A stretch of DNA of 64,000 bases from Timema cristinae. Lineage: Eukaryota > Arthropoda > Insecta > Phasmatodea > Timematidae. The DNA lies in the NCBI GenBank assembly GCA_039000515.1, contig JBCFYV010000844.1:1-64000 (forward strand), in the 5' to 3' direction. The notes under the pieces are model-generated. The model was not told the DNA's origin. It searched no databases and saw only the letters and a list, made by a program, of their open reading frames with translations. Below, piece after piece: positions 33,255-44,090 of the stretch (position 1 is its first letter; every line of letters begins with the position of its first letter). The position numbers were made by a program, and so were the translations under genes.

Positions 33255-33326
33255 GATGTAAGGTGTGAATGTCTCTCACCGTGAAGATACGGTTCATTAT
33301 ATCTAAACGTAAGTAAAACCTAATTT

Positions 33327-34171
33327 CTATGTAAAATCTGAGACGTTGTCGGGCGTTTTTTTCATCAAGAAAGATATAGAGTCATCTTTGGACACCTCAA
33401 AAGGCGGATCGTCGATAATTTTAAGATTCAACAAGCAAATAATATCTTTCAAGTTCATGACCATCGTTGAAACGATGCCCGCCCTCTTGAACTTATAACC
33501 ACGTTCACCCGTTAGAGTCAATTCGAAATGTCTCGCATCCTTCCGCATAGGTTTCGAATCCAAGTAGATGTAGATGAAACTACGATTAACCGTAGAGTCT
33601 ACATAACTTTAGACGCAGCGTCTGAAGGTAATGAGGGCATACCTATGTTTCGCAAAACTACACGTCTGCATCGTAAAGCTTGTTGTCATCCGCTCCTCTT
33701 AAGCGTAGTACACCTCCGGCTATAAAATCGTTGTAAATGCCTCGTTTTATCTCGAAAGTTTCTCTAGGCTTAGCAGCTTTGAACTTAAAGCGTCAAGCCT
33801 CGTTCTATTTTCGTCGAGACGCTCTTGAGCCAGTTTCCACACCTCCTCCATCCCTTGACGAGCGCTCTTCTCAAAGTTAACGTATTTTATTCGATCCTTC
33901 TCCAAATCCTCAATCAGCGATTCATCTGTCCTTTGATGAGGTCCTTGGCAGTGTTGAGAGCGACTATCTGCTCGTTACTATGCCTTGCATCCATCCTATC
34001 GACGTAAGACTTGTTACAGACATCCTTAGATGTGACGGGCGACCGACGTTGACGATCCTTTTCGATCTTAGCGTCGTAATAACCCTTGAAGTTTAGAGTT
34101 AGATTTCCCTCCGGCTCGATGAGAGATCTATATTTGTAGAGGCTATGACCGAATTTAGATATGGACGACAT
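33327..34171 (-). pseudogene. Polinton conserved protein of unknown function 2
   Basis: Starts MSSISKFGHSLYKYRSLIEP at 34171, with GNLTLNFKGYYDAKIEK and KDVCNKSYVD. A coiled-coil-like middle (EKGARQGMEEVWKLAQERLD) is in another frame, and the C-terminal part (33563-33327) is rich in charged residues and ends near 33327. About 280 residues. The N-terminal short repeats resemble virion or fibre-type proteins, but that is a guess. Frame changes occur near 33900, 33730 and 33570. It sits directly downstream of the ATPase in the same orientation. Confidence 0.62.
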
Positions 34172-34194
34172 GATGTCTTACCGTGGTACTGAAT

Positions 34195-34900
34195 ATACGT
34201 TCTTGTTAATCGTGCAGATAAAGGTTTCGAACCCGTAGCGATATCGTCCCTTTATCGAACTCAAGATCTTTGCTCACCACCAGAAAATCGTACTTGTTTT
34301 CTTTCCAACACAGTGAGCATCCTCCTTAAATTTTTGGAAAGTCATATCTGTGTTTACGTGATCGTCTAACGTGTCTCAGGTTCGTATCGTCCATCCTGAA
34401 TAGGATGAGAAGATTAGCGTTATCTCTCAACATCTGGTTTCGGGATGCGCGAGTACGTCTGACAGAGATAGAAACAGTCTATAGACTATTCTACCCATAC
34501 TGAAATAAGCCTGTATATTAAACTGTTTATCGCAAGCGACGTCGTCGAAAATGAATTCAGAGTCGGGTTCAAAGCCTCGGACGGTGGAATAATTTCCGCG
34601 TTTGTCGGAATAAGGGAAATACCCATGCCTAAATGAGTGAGAGGACCTTCGATAAACGTTGATACTTGGGCTGGTACATACGATTTAGAGTAAACGTACA
34701 CTTTCTTGAAGCGTAGGCCGTTAGGTTCCTCCAACAGACTGATCATGGTGTTGGTTTTACCGCAATTCGAAGGATCCGCAGATGATGCAGCGGATAGTAT
34801 CGGGTAACAACGTACCGTGTCTCTGAGGTAAAGCTCCACCCTCATCGTGATCGTTGTTAGAACAGTTAAAGAATCTGTCTTTTCTTCGAGCCGCATGTCG
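34195..34900 (-). pseudogene. Polinton packaging ATPase (FtsK/HerA type), frameshifted
   Basis: Genome-packaging ATPase of the A32/adenovirus IVa2-like class. The minus strand shows a Walker A-type loop DPSNCGKTNTM (34753-34776) and, in another frame, a Walker B FIFDDV (34538-34558) followed by NIQAYFSMGR. Between them are KVYVYSKS and a loop with proline and serine. About 235 residues, as expected for Polinton ATPases. It is divergent from the plus-strand PLA2 gene, which starts about 60 bp away, so the two gene blocks share a promoter region. Confidence 0.85.
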
Positions 34901-34959
34901 ACTACTACTTCATCTATTAAATGCGCACACCTATATAAATTGCTTAATCAGTACGTGTC
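34901..34959 (+). promoter_or_regulatory. Divergent promoter region with TATA box
   Basis: CTATATAAAT at 34931-34940 lies about 20-30 bp upstream of the plus-strand gene that opens at 34960, between divergently oriented ATPase and PLA2 genes. Position and sequence support a TATA box; activity is inferred. Confidence 0.5.
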
Positions 34960-35580
34960 ATGAGACGAAAAGAGGGGAGGATTGTTTGGATAAGATAATC
35001 AATAATCTACCGTTTGAAAGCGCATATACCTGGATACCAGTACTGCGGGCCGGGGACAAAGTTGGAAAAACGATTGAAACGAGGTGATCCTGGAATAAAC
35101 GAGTTAGATCGATACTGTAAAGAACACGATACGCATACTCCAAGGTGAAAGATCTTGCAGGACGTCCATACTGCAGATCGTGAACTTATCGAGAAATCGT
35201 GGAAAAGATTACTCGCGCCTGACTCAAATTGGGTGAGAAAGCCGCCGCGTGGGCATCACCAACGCGATGAAAGCTAAAGTCAAGATGGGTCAGTCTAAAG
35301 AGGAAGAAGAAGACTCAAACGGCGGTCGCGGCGTCCTACTACTACTACTACTAGACGCCGTAAGAAGAAGGGCGGAATTCTACCTATACTACCTCTGATC
35401 GCCTGCGCTTGGAGCCGTTGCTGGAGGAGCTGCAGGAATCACGAAGGCGGTACAAAGTGCTAAGGCCAATACGAAACAATTTGAACGAGGCTCAGAGACA
35501 TAAACGTACGCTCGAAGCTATTGCCATGGGGAAAGGCATGTATCTACGACCTTACCCGAAAATTAAAATGACTACCTAAA
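34960..35580 (+). pseudogene. Polinton virion protein with phospholipase A2 domain
   Basis: A PLA2 domain of the parvovirus VP1/adintovirus kind, which in viruses helps cross endosomal membranes. Seen at 35041-35130: the calcium-loop motif YCGPGT and the catalytic-helix motif CKEHD (histidine-aspartate pair). This frame stops at 35146. Downstream segments in other frames show TADRELIEKSW, a basic/serine stretch, a glycine-alanine-rich hydrophobic segment (GAVAGGAAGI, about 35420) and GKGMYLRPY near the end (about 35540). PLA2 followed by a Gly/Ala-rich tail suggests a minor virion or core protein. At least three frame breaks. The gene opens the plus-strand block, with the protease next. The host secreted-PLA2 alternative is unlikely in this context. 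Confidence 0.8.
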
Positions 35581-35584
35581 ACGT

Positions 35585-35915
35585 TCCCTTAACCGAAACG
35601 GATCTGCGCAGTACGCCGCCGAGTTAAAATCCCCTTCTTTAAGAGGAGTATTTGCAAGAGATGCTTTACCTAGCGGTTACTTCCTTGGAAGATGGAGAAC
35701 GCCATCATCAATCTTGACGATGAAGCGTAAGGGTAACGCATTGGGTGGCGTATAAGAAAAAACGGCAACGAGCCGATTATTTTCGATAGTTTCGGTGATC
35801 TAAGACCACCGCTCGAACTTGTTCGCTATCTCGAGGAATACCCATCACATATAATCATACTCGGTATCAAGAGTACGGTACCTTTTATGCGGTCATCTTT
35901 GTTTAGCTTCCTTAA
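35585..35915 (+). pseudogene. Polinton adenain-like cysteine protease
   Basis: Maturation protease of the adenovirus/Polinton (C5/C48-related) family, cutting capsid precursors. The catalytic triad is readable but split over frames: THWVAY (35736-35753, histidine), FDSFG (35782-35796, aspartate) and CGHLCL (35888-35905, cysteine). The N-terminal segment includes LRGVFARDALPSGYF (about 35640-35685). About 110 residues covers the compact version typical of Polintons. At least two frame changes. It lies between the PLA2 gene and the first capsid candidate, the usual position. Confidence 0.82.
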
Positions 35916-35948
35916 AATACTCGCGCTGACGTTTCGAACTTAGTAAAT

Positions 35949-36710
35949 ATGTCTATGACGCTTACACTGACAGGTCAGAGTTCGAATCTGACAGAGAACT
36001 ACTTCCCTCAAAACCTGCTCGGAGAAGAGAATGGAAGAAGAATGGTTTTAACGGACTGATCAATTTTGGCCCGTTCAATTCCATACCGAAATGACAGGTA
36101 ATAATAAAATTTTATTGTGATGGTAAAGAATTAAGAGCCTCCGGGCACCTAAAGAATTGGGGGGATCGATTCTTGCGAAGGGAATCCCCGAGTAACGTAA
36201 AGTCTCATTTTTCGGTGATCCACACTTTAAAGAGCTATATCACTTGCAATAAACCAAACGACTTTACCCGACTGGCAGTTTGCATCCTTGCAGGGTTCGA
36301 CTCGGTCATATTCCTGCAGGGAAACCACATATCACAATACTGTGAATATTCTTCATGGATGTGATCCGGAGAATGCAGTCTCCGCGGATCTTACGTCAAC
36401 GGAGAACCGAGTCAAAAACCTTGCACAGTTCGCTTGACCGTCCGCCAGGCTATAAGATAGTGGAAGGGCCTAACAATTTCATTTACTTCCGGTAACAAAA
36501 CGAGTTAAAGAGTTATCACGGTCGCTTTTTTGACGAACGAGGTGATATCATCAACTTTGGGCGAGACGATATCATTTACGTCTTGAAATCTGAAACGAGC
36601 GTTTGGGGTTTGGGATCTACTAAGATAAAAAAAAGGGCGAATTTTCCCTCGAAACATTGAGAAAAGGACAGTGAAATTTGTTAACACCTCCAAAAACCCC
36701 CTATTTAAGG
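35949..36710 (+). pseudogene. Probable Polinton minor capsid (penton-like) protein
   Basis: Opens at 35949 with MSMTLTLTGQSS, followed by LTENYFPQNLL and NFGPFNSIPK. After frame breaks the C-terminal part shows RPPGYKIVEGPNNFIYF (about 36440-36495) and FDERGDIINFGRDDIIYV (about 36525-36580). I recall a family with such N- and C-terminal motifs from arthropod Polintons. Its length (about 250 residues) and location between protease and major capsid gene suggest the single-jelly-roll minor capsid protein, but this is inferred from position. No membrane segment or signal peptide. Confidence 0.6.
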
Positions 36711-36737
36711 CGTTTTAGGTTTATCGTTACGAAAATA

Positions 36738-38250
36738 ATGGAGGGACACCTTTGGATTTTTCTGAACGTTGGAGAGTCTGCCGTTTCGATACGGCCTTGA
36801 GCATTTCCGAACCCATTCCTATCCTCGTATATCCCGGTCCATTAGCTAACGGAACCGGGGTTAGGATATCTACCAACAAGAAAGGTTAATGCACACTCCG
36901 CACCGTTCTTGCTGCAAAATCAAAGGACGACTACTTTTGAATACGGGAGAACCTGGAAGACTTCGAGGTTTTGTTAATAACGGAAAACTGAAATCTATCC
37001 CTCAAATCGCCTATGAGATCAACGGCTTTTAAGAGATTAAATCAATCGGAAAATGTGGGTATTTCGACTCAGCTTAAAAATATCTACTATAAGGAATGGT
37101 TGGGCAAACTCATTTTTTCAAACGCCGGTTGGAGACTTAAGGATTCCGTACACGCGGGAAAACAGGCATCTTTGCGAAAGCACCCTTTCTCTAAATATAG
37201 GATTTCATGATAGATTTTGGGAATACTGATCAATGCAAACAAGGGGCTTGCAAATTTTTTCGACCGGCGACAATAACGCTTTCAAAGAGCCCCACCTCCG
37301 CTGCAGGACGCCCTTTTAGGACCCGAGTTAAGTAAAATATTTTTGCTTGTACCGCATATAAAGACTGACGATATAAAATCGTCTAAAAACCTTTAAATTT
37401 TTCTTCAAGAGCGGGGGATCCTCGGCCCCCTTTCCGTATTTTGGAATTTACGAGAACCCAAAACTGCCCACCTCTAATCAACTTATTGACCTTTAAAAAC
37501 GTCAACTTTGCTGGAAAAAACCTCGTTACGTTGTTTTCCCGCCTTAGACCGGACGGAACAACACGAGGGGCCAGCAATAAATATTTTGATCATTGTAATT
37601 TAGTAATGCTAAACTTACCTAAATTCTAACATGTACCCTTACGGGATATGAACTTGAACTTTAGACAGGTTTCCTTCTCGAAATTTACGAAGACATGCAA
37701 ATTTCCAACTTCGTACTACGGAAACGACGCCTCTTTACCATTTAAACTTAATCCTTCCCCATTTCAAGTCTCATCACCCATTGTCGTGTTCGATCCCCAG
37801 CCGACAGGAAGATACTCTCAAGGAGGGTTTGGGTGACTTGCCGTATAACGTTCGAGAGGGGAGGAAAATCCCGGTAAATACCAAGGCTTTTTGTCAATCT
37901 ACACATAGGTTTGTCCGCTATAACCCTTCAAGCATGATGTTGGGCAAAATGACATCATAAATTAGGCAACATTGCGCAAAATGTCGGAGGGGAGGTGGAA
38001 AGTTCAGTACACACAATCTATATTAAAGGAACGAAGAGTTGAGTCGGGCCCCAGAGTTCAACAACGCCGATAGCGACAAGTACAAAATTAAAAAATTTTC
38101 TGGTGCTCAGCGAATGGTTTTAAGAATATTAAGTTTGATCGGACAAAACTTTTCGATCTGACCAAGAGTGCGATGCGGAACGATACGAGTTCGGTTTTTA
38201 GTTTTTCTTCAAATGAAAGTTTTTGATAAACAGTATAAAGGGTTTTTTGA
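36738..38250 (+). pseudogene. Probable Polinton major capsid protein, frameshifted
   Basis: An ATG at 36738 follows a TATTTAA at about 36703. Segments in different frames: YPGPLANGTGVRIS (about 36830), PPLQDALLGPELSKIFLLV (about 37295-37350), FDHCNLVMLNLPKF (about 37585-37626) followed by MNLNFRQVSFSKF, and a C-terminus near 38160 with serine-rich FSFSS. About 500 residues, the usual size of double-jelly-roll major capsid proteins, and last in the late gene block. Assignment rests on length, order and recalled family motifs. Breaks are frequent, and base quality starts to fail within this gene. Confidence 0.6.
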
Positions 38251-38749
38251 TTTCAATAAGTTTTCACTTCTGCGGCCCCCCCCAAACCCCAAAAAGGTTT
38301 GACCCAGTCAAACGGAGGAAGAAAACTACTGACGCTTCTAACTTTCAGGGGAAAAAAAAATTTAAAATACTAAAAGGAAAAAAGAACGAGGCCCCCCCCG
38401 GAAAAAAAATCAAGAGGGGGGATTTTTAAATTTTAAAAAAAAAATTTTTTTACAGTTTACTTGCAATGTTTAAAATTTTTTTAACCCCATTATTCTTAGA
38501 ATGAAAAAGAGCTTTTTTTTTTTAAAAAAAAAATTAACGATTTTAAAATTTTTTTTTTTTTTCAGGGGAAAAGGTCGAGTGTTTAACCCATGAAAATTTT
38601 TTATTTAAGGTGATTCCATTTTTTTAAAAATTTAAAAAGGGTTTTGTCCCAATTTGGGCTCTCTTTTTTCCAAGGCCGGGTTCTAAACCCCACGGGGTTG
38701 TGTTTTGACCGTCCTCTTTTAAAAGGGAAAGGGGTTTTTTAAACTCAAA

Positions 38750-39565
38750 AGTTATTGACAAACTGTGCTCTGAAAGGCTCACTTCTAATCCTGGACCTTC
38801 TCGAAGGTTCGTACCGGGGAATGTTTTCTGAGAGGGGTTGTACCAGACTATACTTTTAGGGAGGTTTTTACCCCCACTGTACTCTGGGGGGTTTGTACCA
38901 AACTGTACTCAGGGAGAAAATTTTTGTACCCCCAAAAGTACTCTTTTAAAGGGTTTGTATAGAAAAGTATTCTGGGAGGCCAAGGGGGTTTTGTACCCCA
39001 ATTTTCCCCTTTTGGGGGGTTGTACCAGACTGAAAACAAAAGGAAGGGGCCCCCTTAAAATTTACCAGAGTTTTTCGGGAGTCCTGCTTATTTTCCAAAC
39101 TGTTTTTCTGGAGGGGTTCCCCACCAGACTGTACTCTTGAGAGGTCTGGGTTTTTGTTTTTCCGAAAAGTACTCTAGGAGGTCCAATTATTGTACCAAAC
39201 CCGTACTCGAGGTCCAGAAATTGTAAAACCGACCTTTTTCTCTTTGGGGGTTTTCCGATTTTTTACAACTTTACTCTAAAAGGGGGGCCAGATTTTGTAC
39301 CGACTGTTCTTAGGAGGTTCGTACCAGACTGTACCGGGGATCCGGCTTTTTTTCCCCAAAATGTACTCGGGGAAAAGGTTTCCGATTTTTTTTAAAACCG
39401 ATGTACTCGGGAAAAGGCCAAAATTTTTGTACCAGACTTATTTTGGGGGGCCCCCCGGTTAGGGGACCAGAATTCTCCAAAAGGGCCAATTATTGTATAA
39501 ACCCCGTTTTCTGAAGATCCGATTTTTGGGCCCGACTTTTTTTTTCTGAGAGGTGGGGGGGGTTT
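38750..39565. repeat. About 30-bp minisatellite inside the Polinton
   Basis: More than 20 degraded units of the form TGTACCAGACTGTACTC plus a G-rich AGGTC/AGGTT part. Spacing between successive GTACC motifs is about 26-35 bp. Some of the unit variation reflects poor base quality. Confidence 0.8.
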
Positions 39566-40014
39566 TTAACCCCCCCAAATTTTGGGGGGTTTTTTGCATC
39601 CGGGGGGAACTAGCTACCTCGTATTTTTCCCCTGAGAGACTCGGGTTCTAACAAAACCCCGTGATCGATACGCTTTTGCATGACAAGCACTTCCCGTCTG
39701 AGACCCCTTTTACACCCCCAATTTTTTTACCAGTTTTGTTGCCAAAACCTTTTGCTGGGGCCAAGGGGCCCCCATTTTTTCCGTCACTTTTTTACCAAAA
39801 CATGAACTTGTAACCAGTTTTTCCCAAAAAGGGGTTTGGGGTACAGTTTCATTAGCCCGAGATTTTTTTTTTTTTTTGCAAAACAAAACATTTTGGGGAT
39901 GTTTAAAGTTAAAAATTTTAACCTGTAACTAATTTTGCTTACAAAAAAAAAATTTTGTTTTTTGGCTAAAAAAATTTAAAATAAAAAATAGAAAAACCGT
40001 CCTATTAAATAAAA
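39566..40014. other. Polinton internal stretch, no gene readable
   Basis: Homopolymer-rich; nothing supported. Confidence 0.4.
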
Positions 40015-40480
40015 ATTGGGCCCCCCCCCCTCCCCCCCCCCCCCTTCTCCCCCTCTCCCCTTTTCTCTCCCTCCCCCCCCTTCCCCCCCTCGCCCTCTCC
40101 CCCTCTTCCCCTCTCTCTCCTCTCCCCTCTCTCTCCCCCCCCCCTCTCTCCCCCCCTCCCCCCCCCCTTCCCCCCTCTCCTCCCCCCCTCTTCTCTCTCC
40201 CTCCCCCTCTCTCCTCCCCCCCCCCTCTCTCCCCTTCTCTCCTCTCCTCTCCCCCTTTTTCTCTCCCCCTTTTCCTCTTCTCTCTCTCTCTCTCCCTCCT
40301 TTCCCCCCCCTTTCCCTCCCCCCCTCTTTTTTTTTTTTTTCTTTTTTTTTTTTCCCCCAATTTCTTTTTTCCCCTTTTTTTTTTCCCTTTTTTCTTCCCT
40401 TTTTTTTTCTTTTTTTTTTCCCTTCCCCTTTTTCCTTTTCTTTCTCTTTTTTTTTCCCCCCTTTTTTTATGTTTTCATAA
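40015..40480. repeat. Polypyrimidine (C/T) tract
   Basis: About 465 bp almost entirely C and T. The proline/serine/leucine frame (plus) and glycine/arginine/glutamate frame (minus) are translations of it. Confidence 0.95.
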
Positions 40481-40614
40481 CCGGGTTAAAAACCCCCAAC
40501 TAACAGTAGTTATATGAACCGCTATACCTCCCATTCTAACACTATTTTATCTTTTAAACCCGCATGGACGGGGGGGGGATAGCCCCTCCCCCCCCTTCCG
40601 ACTAGGGGGGAAAA

Positions 40615-40870
40615 AAAAAAAAATATCAAAATGATCTTTTCTATCTCTCTGTCCTCTCTCTCCTCTCTCTCTTCTCCCCTTTTTTTTTTAGAGTATGAGG
40701 GGCGGGGGTAGCCTTCCTTTCCCCCACTAGGCTGGAAAAAAAAAAAATCTAAAAAAAATCTTTTTAAAATCTCTGTCTCTCTTTCCCCTCCTCTTCTCCC
40801 CCCTTTCTATCTCTCTGCCTTCCCCCTCCTCTCCTCTCTCAAGGGGGGGGAAGAGGGTATAGCCTTTTCC
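40615..40870. repeat. Second copy of the CT/AAATGAT subterminal repeat
   Basis: ATCAAAATGATCTTTTCTAT, CTCTGTCCTCTCTCTCC, AGAGTATGAGGGGCGGGGGT and GCCTTCCTTTCC mirror 30136-30270 in the same orientation. Confidence 0.75.
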
Positions 40871-40949
40871 CCTTTTAAACCCCCCACTCAAAAGAGACTT
40901 AGTTTTTTAAACCCCAGCTTTTTTCCTTATGTACTTAAAAGGGTCCGAG

Positions 40950-41410
40950 TTGTAAACTTGGAGAGGTCAGGTTTTAAAAAAAACACGATAAACCCCCGAA
41001 AACTCTATTTAATGAATATAAAAAAATACACGCTAAAAATTTATTTTTTTTTTTTTTCCTTTGTCAAGCTTTTTTTAAAGCACTAATGATAAAGGTTTTT
41101 GGACATTAATTTTTTACTTTTTCCCCTTTAAACGAAACATATATACACACAGAAAACTCTATTTAAAAAAAATAATGATAAACATTTTTTTTTTAAAAGG
41201 GGACACCGCTAAATTTTTTACCCCAACAAGAATACTTTTCTCAAGTCTTTTTTTAAAAACAAACATACGCCAGCTTTTTCTTCCAAATCTTTTTTTTTTA
41301 GTGACTTTTAAAAAAAAACCTTTTTTACATGCTAAAGCACTAACTTTTTTTCCAGTAAATTTACCTACAAAAACATGTGCAAAAAATTTTTTTTTTTTCT
41401 AAAGGGGTTT
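40950..41410. repeat. Possible degraded copy of the 30.4-30.9 kb array
   Basis: GAAAACTCTATTTAA occurs twice (40998 and 41152), and segments such as CTTTTTTACATGCTAAAGCAC resemble CTTTCTCTAAACATGTTAGAACAC of the left array. Tentative because of poor base quality. Confidence 0.35.
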
Positions 41411-41639
41411 TTTTTTTTAAAAAACACTAACATTGAAAAAGAGGGGCCAGAATGCCTGTAATCCCCTCCCTGAAAAACCCTACATGGGGGCCAGTTAAAA
41501 ACATCGTCTTTGGAGGGAAGTATTGGGTTTTGCCCCCCCTTTTTCGTATTTTCCCCCAAAAAGGATGTTCTTTTTCCCACCCCGGGAAATGTATTTTTAT
41601 CATCGTTTTGGGGAAAAGTGAAACCCCCTTTTAAAATTT

Positions 41640-44090
41640 TAGTAAAAAATTTAAATCCAAAAAGCTCTTATTGAAGGGGGTTCCCTTTATGACAAAATGT
41701 TTCTTTAGTTAACAATTACATAGTCCTTTTAAAAAGGGGGTTTTAACGCCAAAATTTTGGGCGCCTTTACCCCTTGGCGTCCCCACCCCCCCCCTTTACA
41801 GCAAATGAATAAAGTTTAGGGGGGTAAACCTTTTTAAATGTGATGATAAAAACCCCGAGTCTCATTTTTTTTTTCCGAGCCCCCCCTTTTTTTTCTACAG
41901 GCATGCCTTTTAAAATTTTCTTGCCCAAAAATGGAGGTGCCCGAAAAACCCCTTACTAAGGGGGATAAGTCGCCGGGGGGGGTCCTCGACTTTTTATATA
42001 GTGGGGGGGCGAGTTTTGTGTCAGTGTAGGGGTTTTTAAAAGGGGACCTGGGGGGGGAAGGGGGGGAACCGACCTGGTAAGAAAGGGCCTACATACTACT
42101 TTAAGTTTTTCCAAAATTTTGGGAATCCCCCATAAATTGGTTTTCAAAGTAAATCTCCTGGGGGTTTCCTCTCAATGAAAACCCGGGGGTTTTCCCCGAT
42201 AAAATCATACTTTTTTTAAATTTGGATGGCTATAAGGTTACCCCCCCCAAAAATTTTTTCCCAAAACCGGTAGTTTTTTTTTATCGTAGGGGGGGGCCCC
42301 TTTTTAGATATAAAGGGGCCAATGCGGGGTTTTTTTATAAATTTTTTAAAAAAATTTTTTAAACTGATTTTCGCTTTCTCCTCATTTCCCCTTTTAGTTT
42401 TAAATACGGGGGCCCCCCGGGAATTGTTTAAAAAAATGAAAAACACGGGGACTTTTTGTCAGTTTAAAACCCTTCACTAAACAAAAAAATTTTTTTTACG
42501 ATAGGGGAAGACGTACCTAGCCCCTTTCAGTTTTGATCTTTTTAAAATTTTCGGGGTTTTTTACGGGGGGAAAAACCCTTTTCCCCGGACAAAAGGGCAA
42601 GTCGGGGAAAAAACGCCCCTGTACATTTTGGGGGGATTCAAAATCAAAACCTTTTCAAGATAAAACCCCTTTTCCCCCATCGTCCTCCCCTTTTAAAACA
42701 CGTTCAAGCGTTAAATTTTTCCCCCTCTTCAAGCCATTGAACCCCCATGGGGGAATGACTCAACAAAAAAAAGAAAAGGCCCCTTCACGTTTTGATAAAT
42801 GAGGTAAGACTTTTGGTTTGGAACGGTCAAATAAAATCATATAACATTATTACCACAGAATGCCCCATTATTTCGAAACTTTTCCCCCTCGAATACCCCT
42901 CAAAAATTTATGCATATCTACGTCATCTATTTAATTGAGCCGTACCGGGTTTTTTCTCAATAGATTTGGGGACCCAGACGGGGGCCGTAAGAGCCATCGG
43001 GATCCGAGCCCATACGTTTTATACAAAGATCACGAAAGTTTTTTAAAGGGGGTAGCTAAAAAGTGTTACGTCGGGGTGAAGGTAGAGGTTCGAGTAATCC
43101 CAAAGATTCTTGAAAATTGAAAAGGGGGCCCAAAAGGGGCGTGGGTATGTCCCCTGAGAGTTGGTTTTTCCCAAAAGCGTTATAAAATTTATCTTTTTGG
43201 TCGGGGAACCCCAGTCTCGTTCAGTGCTCAAAGGGGAACTATATAGTCATAGGGGAAACCCCTTTACGAAAAGACTAGTTTGAAAACTTTTTTCATCAGG
43301 AATACTTACGAGTGATTTTAAGTTGCTCAGGTTCGAGGTAAAATTTTGCCCCTTTTTCCCCGGGAAAAGGACCCCCGAAACTGAAACATCTATTTTAAAT
43401 TTTTTTGTGATCCCCTTAAAATCCGTGCTGAAATATATTTATATTTTTTTTGGGGAACTACCCATCGTCTCGCCAATAACCTTAATTTCCCTGGGGTTGG
43501 GGAATAACGCCCCCCCTGTGAAAAGGGGCAGTTTTCTACGTTCAACTGTGATTCGAGAAGGGGGAATTTTAAATTTATAGAACCCGGCATTAAAATGGGG
43601 CCAAAACCAGATGAAAAAGGGTTTTGTAATTAATATTAAAAACCCCGGGACTGCTACCACGGTTTTTTAAAAAAAAAAAACCCGTCAAGGACAATGATCC
43701 ATAACGCGGATATCATCATTCGCGTTTTGGTTTTTTTAAAAAATATGGGGAAAATGAGCCGTATTGTGACATCTCTTTGACAGGTGTTAAGCGGGGGGCA
43801 AGGAATACAGTACTATAATAATCTTGGGGCACCTTTTTTGTATCTTTTGAACTTCAACAAATTTTTTGTACAATCTTTTCCCCCGAAGTGCGATTTTTCC
43901 CCGAATATCATTAAAAATGCAATTTTTTGTCCCCGCCTACAGAAAAAGCTCATTTTCTCTTTTTCATTTTTAAAAATAAAAAATTTCGTTCAGGGGCACC
44001 GTTTCTATAGGTACGAGAAAACCCCCCCCAATCAGCGTACACAAAAAAACCTGGTTTTTCCCCCGTTGTTTATACTGTGAGAAGGGGAGG
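41640..44090 (-). pseudogene. Remnants of Polinton DNA polymerase B
   Basis: Protein-primed family B polymerase that replicates the element. On the minus strand, from C- to N-terminus: PKLYSFAVK (41794-41820, resembling the conserved VGLRxKxYS region), a YTDT-like motif C remnant (42017-42028), KPIYGGF (42123-42143, before motif C as expected), FRDLCIK with DPDGSYGP (about 42980-43037, the exonuclease-side NFRxxC..LDP region) preceded by HPDVTLFSYP. Order and spacing agree with one PolB read on the minus strand. Frame breaks are too many to count, and the N-terminus cannot be placed. The motif C aspartates after TDT are not readable. This call depends on remembered motifs seen through bad sequence. 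Confidence 0.55.

Noticed and set aside
34960..35580. Host secreted phospholipase A2 gene
   Set aside because: No signal peptide or exon signals, and it lies inside a Polinton between ATPase and protease genes.
40016..40480. 154-residue proline/serine-rich protein and its 143-residue minus-strand counterpart
   Set aside because: Both are translations of a C/T tract.
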